DNA of 64,000 bases from Oceanimonas sp052119705 (GCF_052119705.1 NZ_JBGQOP010000012.1:29681-93680), one strand, 5' to 3'; shown: positions 17,968-27,297, numbered from the stretch's first letter. Notes: a model not told the origin generated them from the letters alone. Numbers and translations: made by a program.

Positions 17968-18087
17968 TATTTCTCCAAATCGCTCGTCTGTTTGTCTGCC
18001 CTGACTCACGGGCTCTGGCATTAATCAGACTGAAAGCCGTAGGCCGCTCTTTGTTTGTGAAGGCGGCTTATGCTGTTTAGCTGGAAC

Positions 18088-18356
18088 TAGGGTCTGTTGA
18101 CCTTTCGAGATGATTTTTGCAGCAGGTTGTGGAGTCTTTATACAAGGCATCGCTTGTGCCATGGAGTCATTCTCCATCAATAAGCGATAACGCCGTAGAA
18201 AGGCGCCACAAATGCTGCCCTTCGGGTTCGGCTAAACGCGTTTTTCTCTTTGTTGAGTGGGAGTTTGCTTAGAACGACTAGGCTACACCCCACTCGCCGC
18301 GATAAAAACGCGTTTAACTCGAACAAAATTTAACCGCGAAAGGTCAACAGACCCTA
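18088..18356. mobile_element. 265-bp foldback MITE with TA target duplication
   Basis: Perfect 18-bp terminal inverted repeats, GGGTCTGTTGACCTTTCG at 18090-18107 and its complement at 18337-18354, flanked on both sides by TA. There is no transposase frame. The interior folds strongly: ATCGCTT/AAGCGAT (18149/18182) enclosing ATGGAG/CTCCAT, and AAACGCGTTTTT/AAAAACGCGTTT (18234/18304) enclosing GAGTGGG/CCCACTC. The TA duplication fits mobilisation by an IS630/mariner-type transposase supplied in trans. Its right end touches the stop codon of the adjacent DUF1254 gene. Confidence 0.88.
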
Positions 18357-19937
18357 ATTGACTACCTCCAACTCCCCAGGCTGCCAGGTCTTGTCAAACC
18401 AAGGATCCAGTGGCCCATAGAGGCGAAAAATCGGATACCAGCCTTTGTCTGGCACAGTCTGGATCCAATTCGCCTCTTTGCCTTGAGGGGCGGTCGGGCC
18501 GAAATACAGGTCCACAGAACCGTCTGCGTTTTGCACCAAGGGATCTCGGGTGCTGTTCTTGCTAGGGAACGGCTGACTGGTTTGCAGCTCGGAGCGAGTC
18601 TGCGGGTCATAGATTACTACCGACCAAAAGTTAGCCGCGGGTACCTTGGCCGGAATATTTAGCCGATAAGTCTGGTCGCCATGTAAGTAGTCACCATTAT
18701 TGTCCACCGCTGTAACGGCATACTGAGATCCTTTGCCCACCATTTTCTCGACCATGGCCGGTGTATTAACCGTAGCTTGGTAAAAAAAGAGTGTGCGCGC
18801 ATCCAAGTTACGGGCTCCCTTGTCGCCCTCTTTCAACCATTGGTAAGAGCCACCAACAAAGCCGGTACCCCAGCTACTATCAGGATAATAAGCAAAGCCT
18901 TCGAGCCTTGGGCGAAAGGTGATAGCACGGGCAGTCGCGTTGCCAATGGCCACACCTTGGGTCAAGATTTTCTTCATCCGTGCGTCTGGGTTAAACGGCT
19001 TGCCCTTTTCAATGCCGATCGAGGCAAATAGGCCGCTTAATTGTGGCTCTAGCAGCGATGCAGGTTCGCGCTCGATCACTGTGTGCAGTTCTTCATAAAA
19101 GTCGTAAGTGTTGGCATGAATGGTGTTAAAGCTTTTCCCTGAACCACTGATAAATTCCATTTTGGGTGGGTTGGCCGCATCCTTTAACGGATAAACCTTG
19201 AGGTCATTTTTAAACATAGCGGTGGCGACATCTGGCTTACCATCCACCAAAAATCCACGTAGGAATAAGAGATTCACATAGCTAGAAGATTTTGAGACGA
19301 AGTAGGTTTCTCCATCCACCTCGGCCTGCATGCCTCCTACTGGTGGATTAAGGTCGCCGTCGTAGTCAGGCGGTAGGATCAAATACTTGCCTCCCTTACC
19401 GGCGTCAGGTCCTGGGGTCCCCATATCGGTCACAAAGCGAAAGTAGGCGTCGTCTACGGTTCCAGGCCCTGAATTGGCCGGGATTTCCACCACAGTTGCC
19501 CCGTCTTTATCCAGCTCCAGAAACGCCAAGCAGTAAACAGTATCTGTATTCCCCGTCAGAAACAGTGGGCTGGAATCAAGTAGCTTGTCCATGATGATGG
19601 CTTTGTGCGACGCATCGGCGCCCATCTCCCTAAAGCCTAGGCGCATGCCTTCAATCGAGGTGGCAGGAATACCGTTCAAAAAAGTTTCTGTGGCACGGAT
19701 CAAATCAAGGTTGTCATACACCTTCTCCACAGTGGCCGCATCGGGCATGCCATCAAAAAAGCGCAAGGTACCTATGGGGGTTTCCACCTGATCAGGGGTC
19801 ATTATTTTTGTCGGGATCTTGTGATTGTATCCCGGCGTTGCTTGCTCCCCGTAGGTCGGCAAGGAGCCCGCCAACAGCACAACACACGCGATTGAATAGC
19901 GATGCCAATCTTTTATCGACTTGAGTGATTTGTTCAT
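18354..19937 (-). CDS. DUF1254/DUF1214 secreted protein, long subtype
   Basis: 527 residues from ATG 19937 (GGAG 7 nt upstream; the in-frame codons above it form that ribosome site). The signal peptide includes YSIACVVLLAGSLPTYG. DUF1254 motifs: ATETFLNGIP and TGNTDTVYCLAFLEL. DUF1214 motifs: FWSVVIYDPQTRSELQT and ANWIQTVPDKGW. It is the closest relative of the protein at 10150-11679. The stop codon TAG is made of the TA target duplication plus the first base of the inserted MITE, so the element landed exactly at the gene end. It lies 101 nt after the short-subtype gene at 20039-21466, probably in the same transcript. Confidence 0.88.
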   Translation of the reverse strand: MNKSLKSIKDWHRYSIACVVLLAGSLPTYGEQATPGYNHKIPTKIMTPDQVETPIGTLRFFDGMPDAATVEKVYDNLDLIRATETFLNGIPATSIEGMRLGFREMGADASHKAIIMDKLLDSSPLFLTGNTDTVYCLAFLELDKDGATVVEIPANSGPGTVDDAYFRFVTDMGTPGPDAGKGGKYLILPPDYDGDLNPPVGGMQAEVDGETYFVSKSSSYVNLLFLRGFLVDGKPDVATAMFKNDLKVYPLKDAANPPKMEFISGSGKSFNTIHANTYDFYEELHTVIEREPASLLEPQLSGLFASIGIEKGKPFNPDARMKKILTQGVAIGNATARAITFRPRLEGFAYYPDSSWGTGFVGGSYQWLKEGDKGARNLDARTLFFYQATVNTPAMVEKMVGKGSQYAVTAVDNNGDYLHGDQTYRLNIPAKVPAANFWSVVIYDPQTRSELQTSQPFPSKNSTRDPLVQNADGSVDLYFGPTAPQGKEANWIQTVPDKGWYPIFRLYGPLDPWFDKTWQPGELEVVN

Positions 19938-20038
19938 AATGTTCTCCAAACGAATAGCCGTAGATCCTTGCTTAGGAAGCGCTCAGGTCTTGCTCGCGCT
20001 TCCTAGGTTCAGCTAGCTACTAAATCCATACTTTCGGA

Positions 20039-21466
20039 TTAATCGGCAACCATAATGCCCGGTGGCTGCCAAGTGCCTTTGCCAGGTGGTAAAACGGACG
20101 AATCGTCACTTGCCGGTGTGGGCCAATACATGCGCAGCGCCAAGTAAATAGGGCCGTTCGGTGCCGGTAGCCAGTTCGACTCTTTATCTTTGCCGGGCGA
20201 TTCATGCTGTATATAGAGAGTCAGCGAACCGTCTGCATTTTTCTGCATGTCCTTCAACATCGACGAATTGACTAAATAACGATTGATCGGATTTTTGACC
20301 AGCAGCTGGCTGTCCCCGTAGTACATGGTGACCGACCAAAAAGAATTAACCGGTGGCAGCTTATCGGCGGCGAAAGTTAGCCTGTAATCATGCTTGCTGC
20401 CATCCAAGAGCTGACCTTTACTGTCGCTACGCGCCAGCAAATACATGGCCTCTTCAGCATCGTTGCCATATATCCCAGCTTTAGCGCCGCCTGCACGCTT
20501 AAGCCAGTCGCCGTTGTAAAAAGCGCGGTCGCCCCATAATGATCCTACTTGCCAGCTATTAACGTCTGTGGCGCCGCTGCTCACAAACTGGTTGACCTTA
20601 TCATCCCCGGCTTTCATGCCTGCGGCCATCGCCTGTTGGTGCTCAGGCGAAAGACTGTTCATATCAAATTCCTTGCCAGGTTCGACGCCTATCGTTGCCA
20701 GCTTAGCGCGGATCGCTTGGTTGTCATCAGTGGGGGGAATGAATTCCAGCGCGGCGCCGAGGTAGCGCCAAAAGTGTGTTTTGACCCCAGCCGAGTTCGC
20801 CGGCACGAAGTCGATGGCGGGGGGCGCAGCTGGAGCGGGCTTATCTTGAAATACCGACAGTGGCGCTACCTTATATTGGCCTTGGATTTTTTCTACGTTA
20901 GGCATGTCTTTGGCATCAAACAGCTGAGTGCGGAAAATAGCGAGCATAAAGGGAGTCGTCGACAGGAAGACCTTGCCGACTCCCTCAGGCGTATCCCCTT
21001 GCCAGTTTGGGCCGACTACCGCATAGGAACCAGCTTGGCTGCCGGTGGTACGACTGCCAATGTAGCCATTGTTGTAGAGATTAGCGTCCACTAGTTGTAC
21101 TGAGTAGTAACGGTCTTTTTCGACCTCGGGGACTGTGATCACCACAGGCTCGGCACGTAGGTCCAGCCAAGTCACCGAATAGGGCGTATCGCTGTTCGGG
21201 CTGAGGATGGCGGTGTCTTGGTAGGTATAGAGGCGCGGCTCGTTCTTGATGTGATTGAAAGGAGCCTTAAACTGGCTACCCGCCTTGTCAACGGCATACT
21301 CGTTCATAACGGCGTAATTCATGACTAGCGGTAAGCCGTAAATGTATCCCTCTTCGGCAATGGCTTTAACTTGCTCGGTGCTGAGCTGATCTGTAGGTGC
21401 GGCTATTGCTGTGGTGTTAACCATAACGGCAAAAGTGAAGGTGGCTAATGTCATTCTCATATTCAT
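20039..21466 (-). CDS. DUF1254/DUF1214 secreted protein, short subtype
   Basis: 475 residues from ATG 21466 (GGAG 5 nt upstream; ATG 21460 is an alternative). The signal peptide is MTLATFTFAVMVNTTAIAA. DUF1254 motifs: GYIYGLPLVMNY and SPNSDTPYSVTWLDLRAEP. DUF1214 motifs: FWSVTMYYGDSQLLV and ESNWLPAPNGPI. It is the first gene of the rightmost short-long DUF1254 pair. A perfect inverted repeat about 95 bp upstream is a candidate operator or structured leader. Function unknown. Confidence 0.88.
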   Translation of the reverse strand: MNMRMTLATFTFAVMVNTTAIAAPTDQLSTEQVKAIAEEGYIYGLPLVMNYAVMNEYAVDKAGSQFKAPFNHIKNEPRLYTYQDTAILSPNSDTPYSVTWLDLRAEPVVITVPEVEKDRYYSVQLVDANLYNNGYIGSRTTGSQAGSYAVVGPNWQGDTPEGVGKVFLSTTPFMLAIFRTQLFDAKDMPNVEKIQGQYKVAPLSVFQDKPAPAAPPAIDFVPANSAGVKTHFWRYLGAALEFIPPTDDNQAIRAKLATIGVEPGKEFDMNSLSPEHQQAMAAGMKAGDDKVNQFVSSGATDVNSWQVGSLWGDRAFYNGDWLKRAGGAKAGIYGNDAEEAMYLLARSDSKGQLLDGSKHDYRLTFAADKLPPVNSFWSVTMYYGDSQLLVKNPINRYLVNSSMLKDMQKNADGSLTLYIQHESPGKDKESNWLPAPNGPIYLALRMYWPTPASDDSSVLPPGKGTWQPPGIMVAD

Positions 21467-21559
21467 CCTAGCTCCATAAAAAACGGGAATTTCACCGACC
21501 GAACCTGTGTCATACGGACGGATAACGTTTAAACAAAGTGCCTGTTTAGTGTTGCGTGG

Positions 21560-21581
21560 GTATGTACCTCCTTGTACATAC
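21560..21581. promoter_or_regulatory. Perfect palindrome upstream of a DUF1254 gene
   Basis: GTATGTAC and GTACATAC flank a 6-bp spacer, 94 bp before the start at 21466 and 90 bp after the end of the DUF4239 gene. On the minus strand the centre reads AAGGAG, so it could be a regulator operator or an RNA hairpin sequestering a ribosome site. The sequence CCTCCTTGTA is shared with the arylsulfatase leader at 16367-16376. Confidence 0.5.
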
Positions 21582-21671
21582 AAACCCCCTTCATTCTTGG
21601 CTTGCAGTGTTTCGCTGCTGGGTATTTAGCTGCTAAATTTTGAGCTAACAATAAAGACTCAAACTAAAACC

Positions 21672-22457
21672 TTAAGGAGCCGCATCAATGGTGCCCATGA
21701 TGATTTGTACATCCACCATCGCCTGCTGGCTGACGGTAATAAAGCCACGTTGCGGTCGGTCAAGATCTACCACCAGCGCGATCAGTACCGCAAACGCTAT
21801 GTTCAACGGCAGTACCGCGACCAGCCTGCGCTTGCCATAAAAGCCAAGTTGCAGCCCTAACATCACCATGGAAAGCAGCGTGATCACCAGTAGTCCGTAC
21901 CAGACATTTTCTGGGATCTGACTGTGCACTGCCGCCACCTTTCTTTGCTCGCCTTGGCTTATCACCTCTATGATGGATTGCACCACCATAGAGGTGATAT
22001 CGTCAGGCTTGTTTTCAGCCGCGGCGGTGGCGTGAACCCATAACAATTGATAAATTTCATGGGACTGCGACAACGCCGTTTGCAGATCGCGATCTTGAAT
22101 AACTTGCAGACGAACTTGGATGTACCTGCGCAATTGGCGCTTCATCTCTAGTTTTTGCGGCGTGGCGACTAAGTCTGCGAGCAGGTATGCGCTTTGCACC
22201 GCCGCCGCTTCGGTCACCACGTTCTGATTGCGGGTTTGAAACTGAGACACAGTAATGGAGAAAATGAGCGCGAGGATAAAAGCCAACATACTAAGTAAGC
22301 CGGCGACCATCGCACTAATCGAGTCAGGGGTTTCTTTACTTAGTCGAGCACGGCGGCGGCCAATCAGAAAACCCGCTTCGCATGCCATCAAGGCCAGTAC
22401 CACAGTACCCAAAAAGATGCTGGGTATAGATGCCGAGGTTATCCATCCGGTGATCAT
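21672..22457 (-). CDS. DUF4239 (bestrophin-like) membrane protein
   Basis: 261 residues with two N-terminal membrane segments (about 8-30 and 48-70), a cytosolic helical middle and two C-terminal segments (about 185-230). The pattern SMLAFILALIFSITVSQFQTRNQNVVTEAAAVQSAYLLADL is typical of DUF4239/'bestrophin-like' proteins, which are unrelated in proven function to eukaryotic chloride channels. AAGG lies 4 nt before the ATG. It sits between the DUF1254 genes and an outer-membrane protein gene on the same strand. Confidence 0.82.
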   Translation of the reverse strand: MITGWITSASIPSIFLGTVVLALMACEAGFLIGRRRARLSKETPDSISAMVAGLLSMLAFILALIFSITVSQFQTRNQNVVTEAAAVQSAYLLADLVATPQKLEMKRQLRRYIQVRLQVIQDRDLQTALSQSHEIYQLLWVHATAAAENKPDDITSMVVQSIIEVISQGEQRKVAAVHSQIPENVWYGLLVITLLSMVMLGLQLGFYGKRRLVAVLPLNIAFAVLIALVVDLDRPQRGFITVSQQAMVDVQIIMGTIDAAP

Positions 22458-22498
22458 TGCCCTTCTCCCGCTACAGACCCGTTAATTAAGCGCTAGCA

Positions 22499-23389
22499 CT
22501 AACTCTTATTCGGATACAGCAAGGTCACCGTAAAACGCAGCCCCCACTCAGCGCCATTATCGGGAGCCTCTAAGTAGTAACGCGCACCACCTTGAAAACT
22601 GACCATTTGTGAGCCAATTTTTGTAACCTTGCTGTAAGCAAGGTTTAACGGCACCGTCCACTGATCGTCTTCCCAGTTATATGTAGACTCTAATGAGGCA
22701 TTAATGGTACGCCCTTGACCAAGGCCTTTGGCCAAAAATGGCTGCAAATAAGTAGCGTTGATATCATTGCGATCACTGTCACCGGCAAATGACCAAATAT
22801 GATTCGCCAAGCCACCATAGGTCCAGCCGTTCGTGGTTTGTTTAAGCACGACCGCAGTCGGCCCTGCGCCCCACTTTTCTGCGCCCAGCAGCTCATCGGT
22901 CGCCGTGGGAATGAGCAAAGCCGGGCCCGCCCCCCACGTCCAGCCACTGGCGGTTAACTCCTTGGGCGAGAAAAACAAGCTCTGAGTGGTATCACCAAGA
23001 CCAAATTGATTACCCGCTTCTGGAAAGATGTTTTCTTGAAACGCAATCGGCAATATGGTGCGCGAAATCATGTTCCAGTCATCACCGATAGAAACCGGAA
23101 TAACGGGCTGCACATTGAGAGTAAATTTGTAGCCTTTATCGAGCGCTCCTATACCATCGTCGTAGTTCAACTGCATAGGTACACTAATGAGGCTAGCGAT
23201 AGGATTGGCTAATTGTTTGGCCAGTTCATCGGCTGAGCCTTGGGCAAATGCCGATGAAGATCCAGCCCACCCAATGACAAGCAATAGACTCAGCGGGCTG
23301 ATATATCTTAAAGACAGGGTGTAATTTAGATGACAGTACTTTTTTAGATGACAGCACTTTAGCAGGGTATATTTTAATGGTGGTGCCAT
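22499..23389 (-). CDS. Outer-membrane transporter-like protein
   Basis: 296 residues from ATG 23389, where GGAG lies 9 nt upstream; longer frames add unlikely residues. A signal peptide region (LSLLLVIGWAGSSSAFA, unusually far in, about residue 45) is followed by a DELAKQLANPIASLISVP motif and a 'QFGLGDTTQSLFFSP' motif. These are characteristic of a family of uncharacterised outer-membrane 'transporter' proteins in marine proteobacteria. Amphipathic strands continue to the C-terminus. Gap to the DUF4239 gene is 41 nt, so co-transcription is likely. Confidence 0.78.
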   Translation of the reverse strand: MAPPLKYTLLKCCHLKKYCHLNYTLSLRYISPLSLLLVIGWAGSSSAFAQGSADELAKQLANPIASLISVPMQLNYDDGIGALDKGYKFTLNVQPVIPVSIGDDWNMISRTILPIAFQENIFPEAGNQFGLGDTTQSLFFSPKELTASGWTWGAGPALLIPTATDELLGAEKWGAGPTAVVLKQTTNGWTYGGLANHIWSFAGDSDRNDINATYLQPFLAKGLGQGRTINASLESTYNWEDDQWTVPLNLAYSKVTKIGSQMVSFQGGARYYLEAPDNGAEWGLRFTVTLLYPNKS

Positions 23390-23670
23390 GTCCCTATCTC
23401 CATTGGTAAAATGAATATCTCCATACAATGCTAAGAGCATAGTTAATTTTTTTACAGTTACTAAATTAATAATTAAAAAATTAGCGATCACAAGGATAAA
23501 AATAAATTAACCTTATAAATATAGATGCAAATGAAACTTTATTAGCAGAACTTTAAATAAACACAAATTAAACTTTAAAATAAATCATATTAATCACATG
23601 CGCTTATTAATCTGGATTCATTTAAACCTCAATATGGAAAATATAAACATAAAAAATTAGACATCATTTT

Positions 23671-25905
23671 TTAATAGAAAAGAGGTCTGGCTAGATAGAA
23701 GAATATAGCGTTGTTTCCTCCCTCGGCATGCCCCACACCCAAATACACAGGTCCGATCGGCGTATCTGCGCCTAGAAATACACTGCCGGCAGCAATACCA
23801 TCGGTACCTATATCCTCTTTATCTTCCCAGACGCCGCCATATTCTAACGAGCCGCCGAGATACCAGTTTAATAGCCGAGAGGGTTGGAAACGTCGGTAGT
23901 AGAGTGCAGAGACCACTGCCGCTTGCTGGCCGCTTAATGAATTATCAGCAAAGCCAGACAGATTGAGGAAGCCACCTAAGCGATAACGATCCTGGATTTC
24001 GGCTGTGCCGCTCACCGTCGTGTTCACAAATCCACCTAGGCCAAAAATATGCTCGTCAGCTATGGTAAAGAACTGATTGCCGCCCACGGTAAACTGATCG
24101 AAACTGGTATCATTACCAAGGTCCTCACGCGCAGTACTATATTCCAAGCGACTGAGCCAACCATCACTGGGGAAGTCGAAATTATCCAGTCGGTCAAAAA
24201 AAAGACTGCCGTAAATTTTTGATGTATCAAAACTAAATTCCGGCAACTGGGGCAGCCCTGTTTCTAGCTTAACCTGCCCCGTATTATAGCGATAACCCAG
24301 TCGTGCCTCACTGTAAACACTGATTTCTCGGCCAAAAGCTAAATCAGCTTGCCCGTTATAAACGCGATAATCGGCGACATTTTTTAGGTCTGCGTCATAG
24401 ATACCTATATTCTGCACACCATAGCGCAGGCTGGTATCAACAAAATATCGCGACAGCGTGTCCAGCGGTTGGTACCACTCGCCTACAATCAAAGGCTCAG
24501 CGCCCAGCTGAGTACCAAGGCGCAGCTCACCGTTCAAGGGGTTAATGCCAGTACGTAAGTAGGCAAGCCCCAAATTATAGCTACTCTGACCCAGCTCATC
24601 GCTGGATAGCTGGAGACCTAATTGGAGATAGTTAGGTCCCCAACTGCGGGCTTGAGCATCGACTAATAGCCCCGTTTGGTTATCCTCTTCGATAATGTCG
24701 TATTGCACGGTTTGGAATAGATCCAGCCCATAAATGGTACTGAGATCCTGATTTAGCAATAACGGATCTAAGGTCTCACCAATAGGTTGATGCAGTCGGT
24801 CACGGACCATACCATCACTGACGTTTGAGTCGTTTTCGACGCGAATAAAATTCACGACTGGCAGCTGTTTAGCGGGACGGGCACTGCGCATCGCCAGATA
24901 ATCTTGATATCTAGATACTGATAAGGACAAACCGGTCAGCTTAGCTCGCTGTGTGTCTGCGGCCTCCTGTCCTTTCACTATTGCCTCTTGGGATCGCGTA
25001 AAATCACTGCTGGTAATATCGCCCAGTTTGGGCACGATCAATACATCACGTCCAGTTAAGGTGGCAATCTGGCGGTCGGCATTGACGCGGGTTAAAATCG
25101 AAGTCAGCTGCAGGGTGATCTGGAATAAATTATCTACATCCTCGCCCGGCATATAAGGGCTACTAATATCGACGGCAATCACAATGTCGGCGCCCATATC
25201 ACGTACTACATCTATGGGGATATTGTCGGTGATGCCACCGTCCACCAGCAATTTACCGTCAATTTTAGTAGCCGCAAATGCGCCGGGCACAGACATACTG
25301 GCGCGCATGGCGGTGGCCAGATCGCCGGAGCTCAGTACCACTTTAGTGCCCGTTTCAATGTCTGAGGCAACCGCGCGAAAGGGAATATACAGCTTATCAA
25401 AGTCCGTGGTGGTCGAGATGGGTAAGGTGAGTTCACGTAACGCCAGATCGAACTTTTGCCCTTGAACAGCACCGGTCGGAAACTTCAATTCACCCTGGTC
25501 TGTAATGCCGGGCTTAGCTTTGACAAAGTACAAATTGTCATCGCGTTTGCGACGAAACGAGCGATCTTTACGCGGGGGATCGTCATTAAAAATATGCTCC
25601 CAGTCCATGGTCTTGAGTGTGGCTTCTATCTCGTCCACCGTCATGCCTGATGCGTATAAGCCGCCAATAATAGAACCCATGCTGGTGCCGGCTATGTAGT
25701 CGATAGGGATATGCATTTGTTCAAGTACTCTGATCACTCCCACATGGGCCGTGCCACGGGCACCGCCACCGCTTAATGCCAAGCCAATTTTGGGCCTAGC
25801 ACCCGATTCAGTTTGTGCCACGCTCGAGCATGAAAAAAATACGCTACCTAAAACCAAACACACACCCAGCACTAATCCATTGCAGGTAATATTTAGGGTT
25901 TTCAT
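23671..25905 (-). CDS. Patatin-like phospholipase with C-terminal Omp85-type barrel
   Basis: 744 residues from ATG 25905 (GGAG 6 nt upstream). Signal peptide, then a patatin domain (about 35-310): oxyanion SGGGARGTAHVGV, nucleophile GTSMG and catalytic Asp in LVDGGITDN, forming a Ser-Asp dyad. A POTRA-like segment (about 370-430) leads to a C-terminal 16-strand-type barrel (about 440-744) ending ...ARPLFY. This is the PlpD/type Vd architecture of P. aeruginosa, where the barrel anchors or exports a phospholipase A1. An AT-rich gap separates it from the next minus-strand gene, and it is divergent from the DUF2092 gene. Confidence 0.93.
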   Translation of the reverse strand: MKTLNITCNGLVLGVCLVLGSVFFSCSSVAQTESGARPKIGLALSGGGARGTAHVGVIRVLEQMHIPIDYIAGTSMGSIIGGLYASGMTVDEIEATLKTMDWEHIFNDDPPRKDRSFRRKRDDNLYFVKAKPGITDQGELKFPTGAVQGQKFDLALRELTLPISTTTDFDKLYIPFRAVASDIETGTKVVLSSGDLATAMRASMSVPGAFAATKIDGKLLVDGGITDNIPIDVVRDMGADIVIAVDISSPYMPGEDVDNLFQITLQLTSILTRVNADRQIATLTGRDVLIVPKLGDITSSDFTRSQEAIVKGQEAADTQRAKLTGLSLSVSRYQDYLAMRSARPAKQLPVVNFIRVENDSNVSDGMVRDRLHQPIGETLDPLLLNQDLSTIYGLDLFQTVQYDIIEEDNQTGLLVDAQARSWGPNYLQLGLQLSSDELGQSSYNLGLAYLRTGINPLNGELRLGTQLGAEPLIVGEWYQPLDTLSRYFVDTSLRYGVQNIGIYDADLKNVADYRVYNGQADLAFGREISVYSEARLGYRYNTGQVKLETGLPQLPEFSFDTSKIYGSLFFDRLDNFDFPSDGWLSRLEYSTAREDLGNDTSFDQFTVGGNQFFTIADEHIFGLGGFVNTTVSGTAEIQDRYRLGGFLNLSGFADNSLSGQQAAVVSALYYRRFQPSRLLNWYLGGSLEYGGVWEDKEDIGTDGIAAGSVFLGADTPIGPVYLGVGHAEGGNNAIFFYLARPLFY

Positions 25906-26275
25906 GGCAATCTCCAGACCATATTGTATTTGGACAAGCACAACCGAAAACTATCACTCAGCGCATCACAAACCCAAAATCTTAAAAGTAAGATATAGAA
26001 TATTTTTTATTATCGTAGTTTTTGGCTAATCGAATACTAGTTGAGGATGCTGCCCCTTGCTTAATTTCTTTAGCTTGGTTTCCCGCCATTCCCGCACTGC
26101 ATCTTCCCTCGAGAGTATTCAGTTTTATTAAGTGGCTGGTGTTTATTATTAGCCTTTTCGCTACTGACGTTTTGAGTGCGCCTAGCTTTATTCTATCTGC
26201 AGAAGATTTAAGCCAAGACTACACTTGATTCGACCCCGCTCGGCTTTATAGCCCTACCTATAAAGGTGCCATCCT
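25906..26275. promoter_or_regulatory. Divergent promoter region
   Basis: 370 bp between the patatin gene (minus) and the DUF2092 gene (plus). AT-rich around 25975-26015 (TATAGAATATTTTTTATTAT), suitable for promoters in both directions. No inverted repeat or known operator stands out. A 68-codon frame inside shows no ribosome site or recognisable protein. Confidence 0.4.
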
Positions 26276-27088
26276 ATGTTTAAACAACCGACCTGTTATT
26301 CGCGCGTCACCGCAAGCCAGATGCTAACTGGCGTTCTTGCGCTATTTTTCGTACTCGGCTCGCCGCTCACGACTGCTGATGAAAACGATGCTAAACAATT
26401 ACTTAAAAACATGTCCGATTATCTGGATGCCCAGCAAGCCTACTCGTTTGACTACGATGCTGTACTAGACATAGTCACAGCTGACAACCAAATCATCGGC
26501 ATCGCCAGTTCAGGTTCAGCTTCCCTGCAAAGACCCAATAAACTTTACGCCACGCGCTTTGGCGGTTTCGCCAATGTGGAGATGAGTTTCGACGGTAAAA
26601 CGCTGAGCGTATTAGGCAAAGATGCCAATCAGTATGCGCAAATGAAAATAGAGGGAGATACTGACAAGCTGATTGATGAACTCAAAAATGTCTATCACGT
26701 CCCTATGCCCGCCGCAGACTTACTGTTAACTAATACCTCTGTGGTGCTCTTAGAAAACGTGACTGATATAAAAGACTTAGGCACAGGCGTAGTGAACGGC
26801 GTGGAGTGTGACTCTTTGGCCTTTCGTACCGACGAAGTGGACTGGCAAATTTGGATTGCTCAAGGCGACACCCCCTATCCCGTTAGATATGTGATTACCT
26901 CCAAACAAGTAAAAAATGGCCCGCAATACAGCATACAAACCCGTAATTGGCAAACGGGCGATGCGGTAGCGGCACGGGATTACAGCTTTAAAAATCGCAC
27001 GGATGCCGCTTTGGTTAAGTTAGAAAAACTGTCTGACGCCAGTCACTTACCAGAAAACTTCAAGCACAGTGAAGGAGCAGCACAATGA
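26276..27088 (+). CDS. DUF2092 periplasmic protein
   Basis: 270 residues with a signal peptide (MLTGVLALFFVLGSPLTTA, cleavage near 35). DUF2092 features follow: LLKNMSDYLDAQQAYSFDYDA, SGSASLQRPNKLYATRFGG, and a D-D/E-x-W motif (TDEVDWQIWI). The fold is expected to resemble LolA/LppX-type half-barrels that bind lipids, but that is family-level inference. An AAGGTG lies 7 nt upstream. Its TGA overlaps the ATG of the next small gene (ATGA). Confidence 0.85.
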   Translation: MFKQPTCYSRVTASQMLTGVLALFFVLGSPLTTADENDAKQLLKNMSDYLDAQQAYSFDYDAVLDIVTADNQIIGIASSGSASLQRPNKLYATRFGGFANVEMSFDGKTLSVLGKDANQYAQMKIEGDTDKLIDELKNVYHVPMPAADLLLTNTSVVLLENVTDIKDLGTGVVNGVECDSLAFRTDEVDWQIWIAQGDTPYPVRYVITSKQVKNGPQYSIQTRNWQTGDAVAARDYSFKNRTDAALVKLEKLSDASHLPENFKHSEGAAQ

Positions 27089-27297
27089 ATAAACTCAAAC
27101 GAATTGGCCTGACAGTAGTGATGGCTGTTATTGGCTTTGCGGGTGCAGAAATGGGCGCTCAGTTATCCATTCCAGGTTTTGAAAGCCCTATATCCTCGGC
27201 GCAAGCTCGGGTGGGTAGGCCGCTAACCCCAGTGAGCGTGGCAGGCGTAGCTCGCAGAACCGTAAGACGCTGTGCGGTAGGTGTGTATAATTGCTAA
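27085..27297 (+). CDS. Small exported protein linked to DUF2092
   Basis: 70 residues with a signal-peptide-like N-terminus (RIGLTVVMAVIGFAGAEM) and a basic, Val/Arg-rich C-terminus ending RRCAVGVYNC. AAGGAG lies 8 nt before an ATG that overlaps the DUF2092 stop by 4 nt. This coupling suggests the two products act together. I do not recognise a family. Confidence 0.65.
   Translation: MNKLKRIGLTVVMAVIGFAGAEMGAQLSIPGFESPISSAQARVGRPLTPVSVAGVARRTVRRCAVGVYNC

Noticed and set aside
8372..25905. Prophage or integrative element
   Set aside because: The block looks accessory and rearranged, but no integrase, phage structural gene or conjugation gene was seen, and no complete transposase.
26022..26228. 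68-codon frame before the DUF2092 gene
   Set aside because: No ribosome site, no family resemblance; it lies in an AT-rich divergent promoter region.
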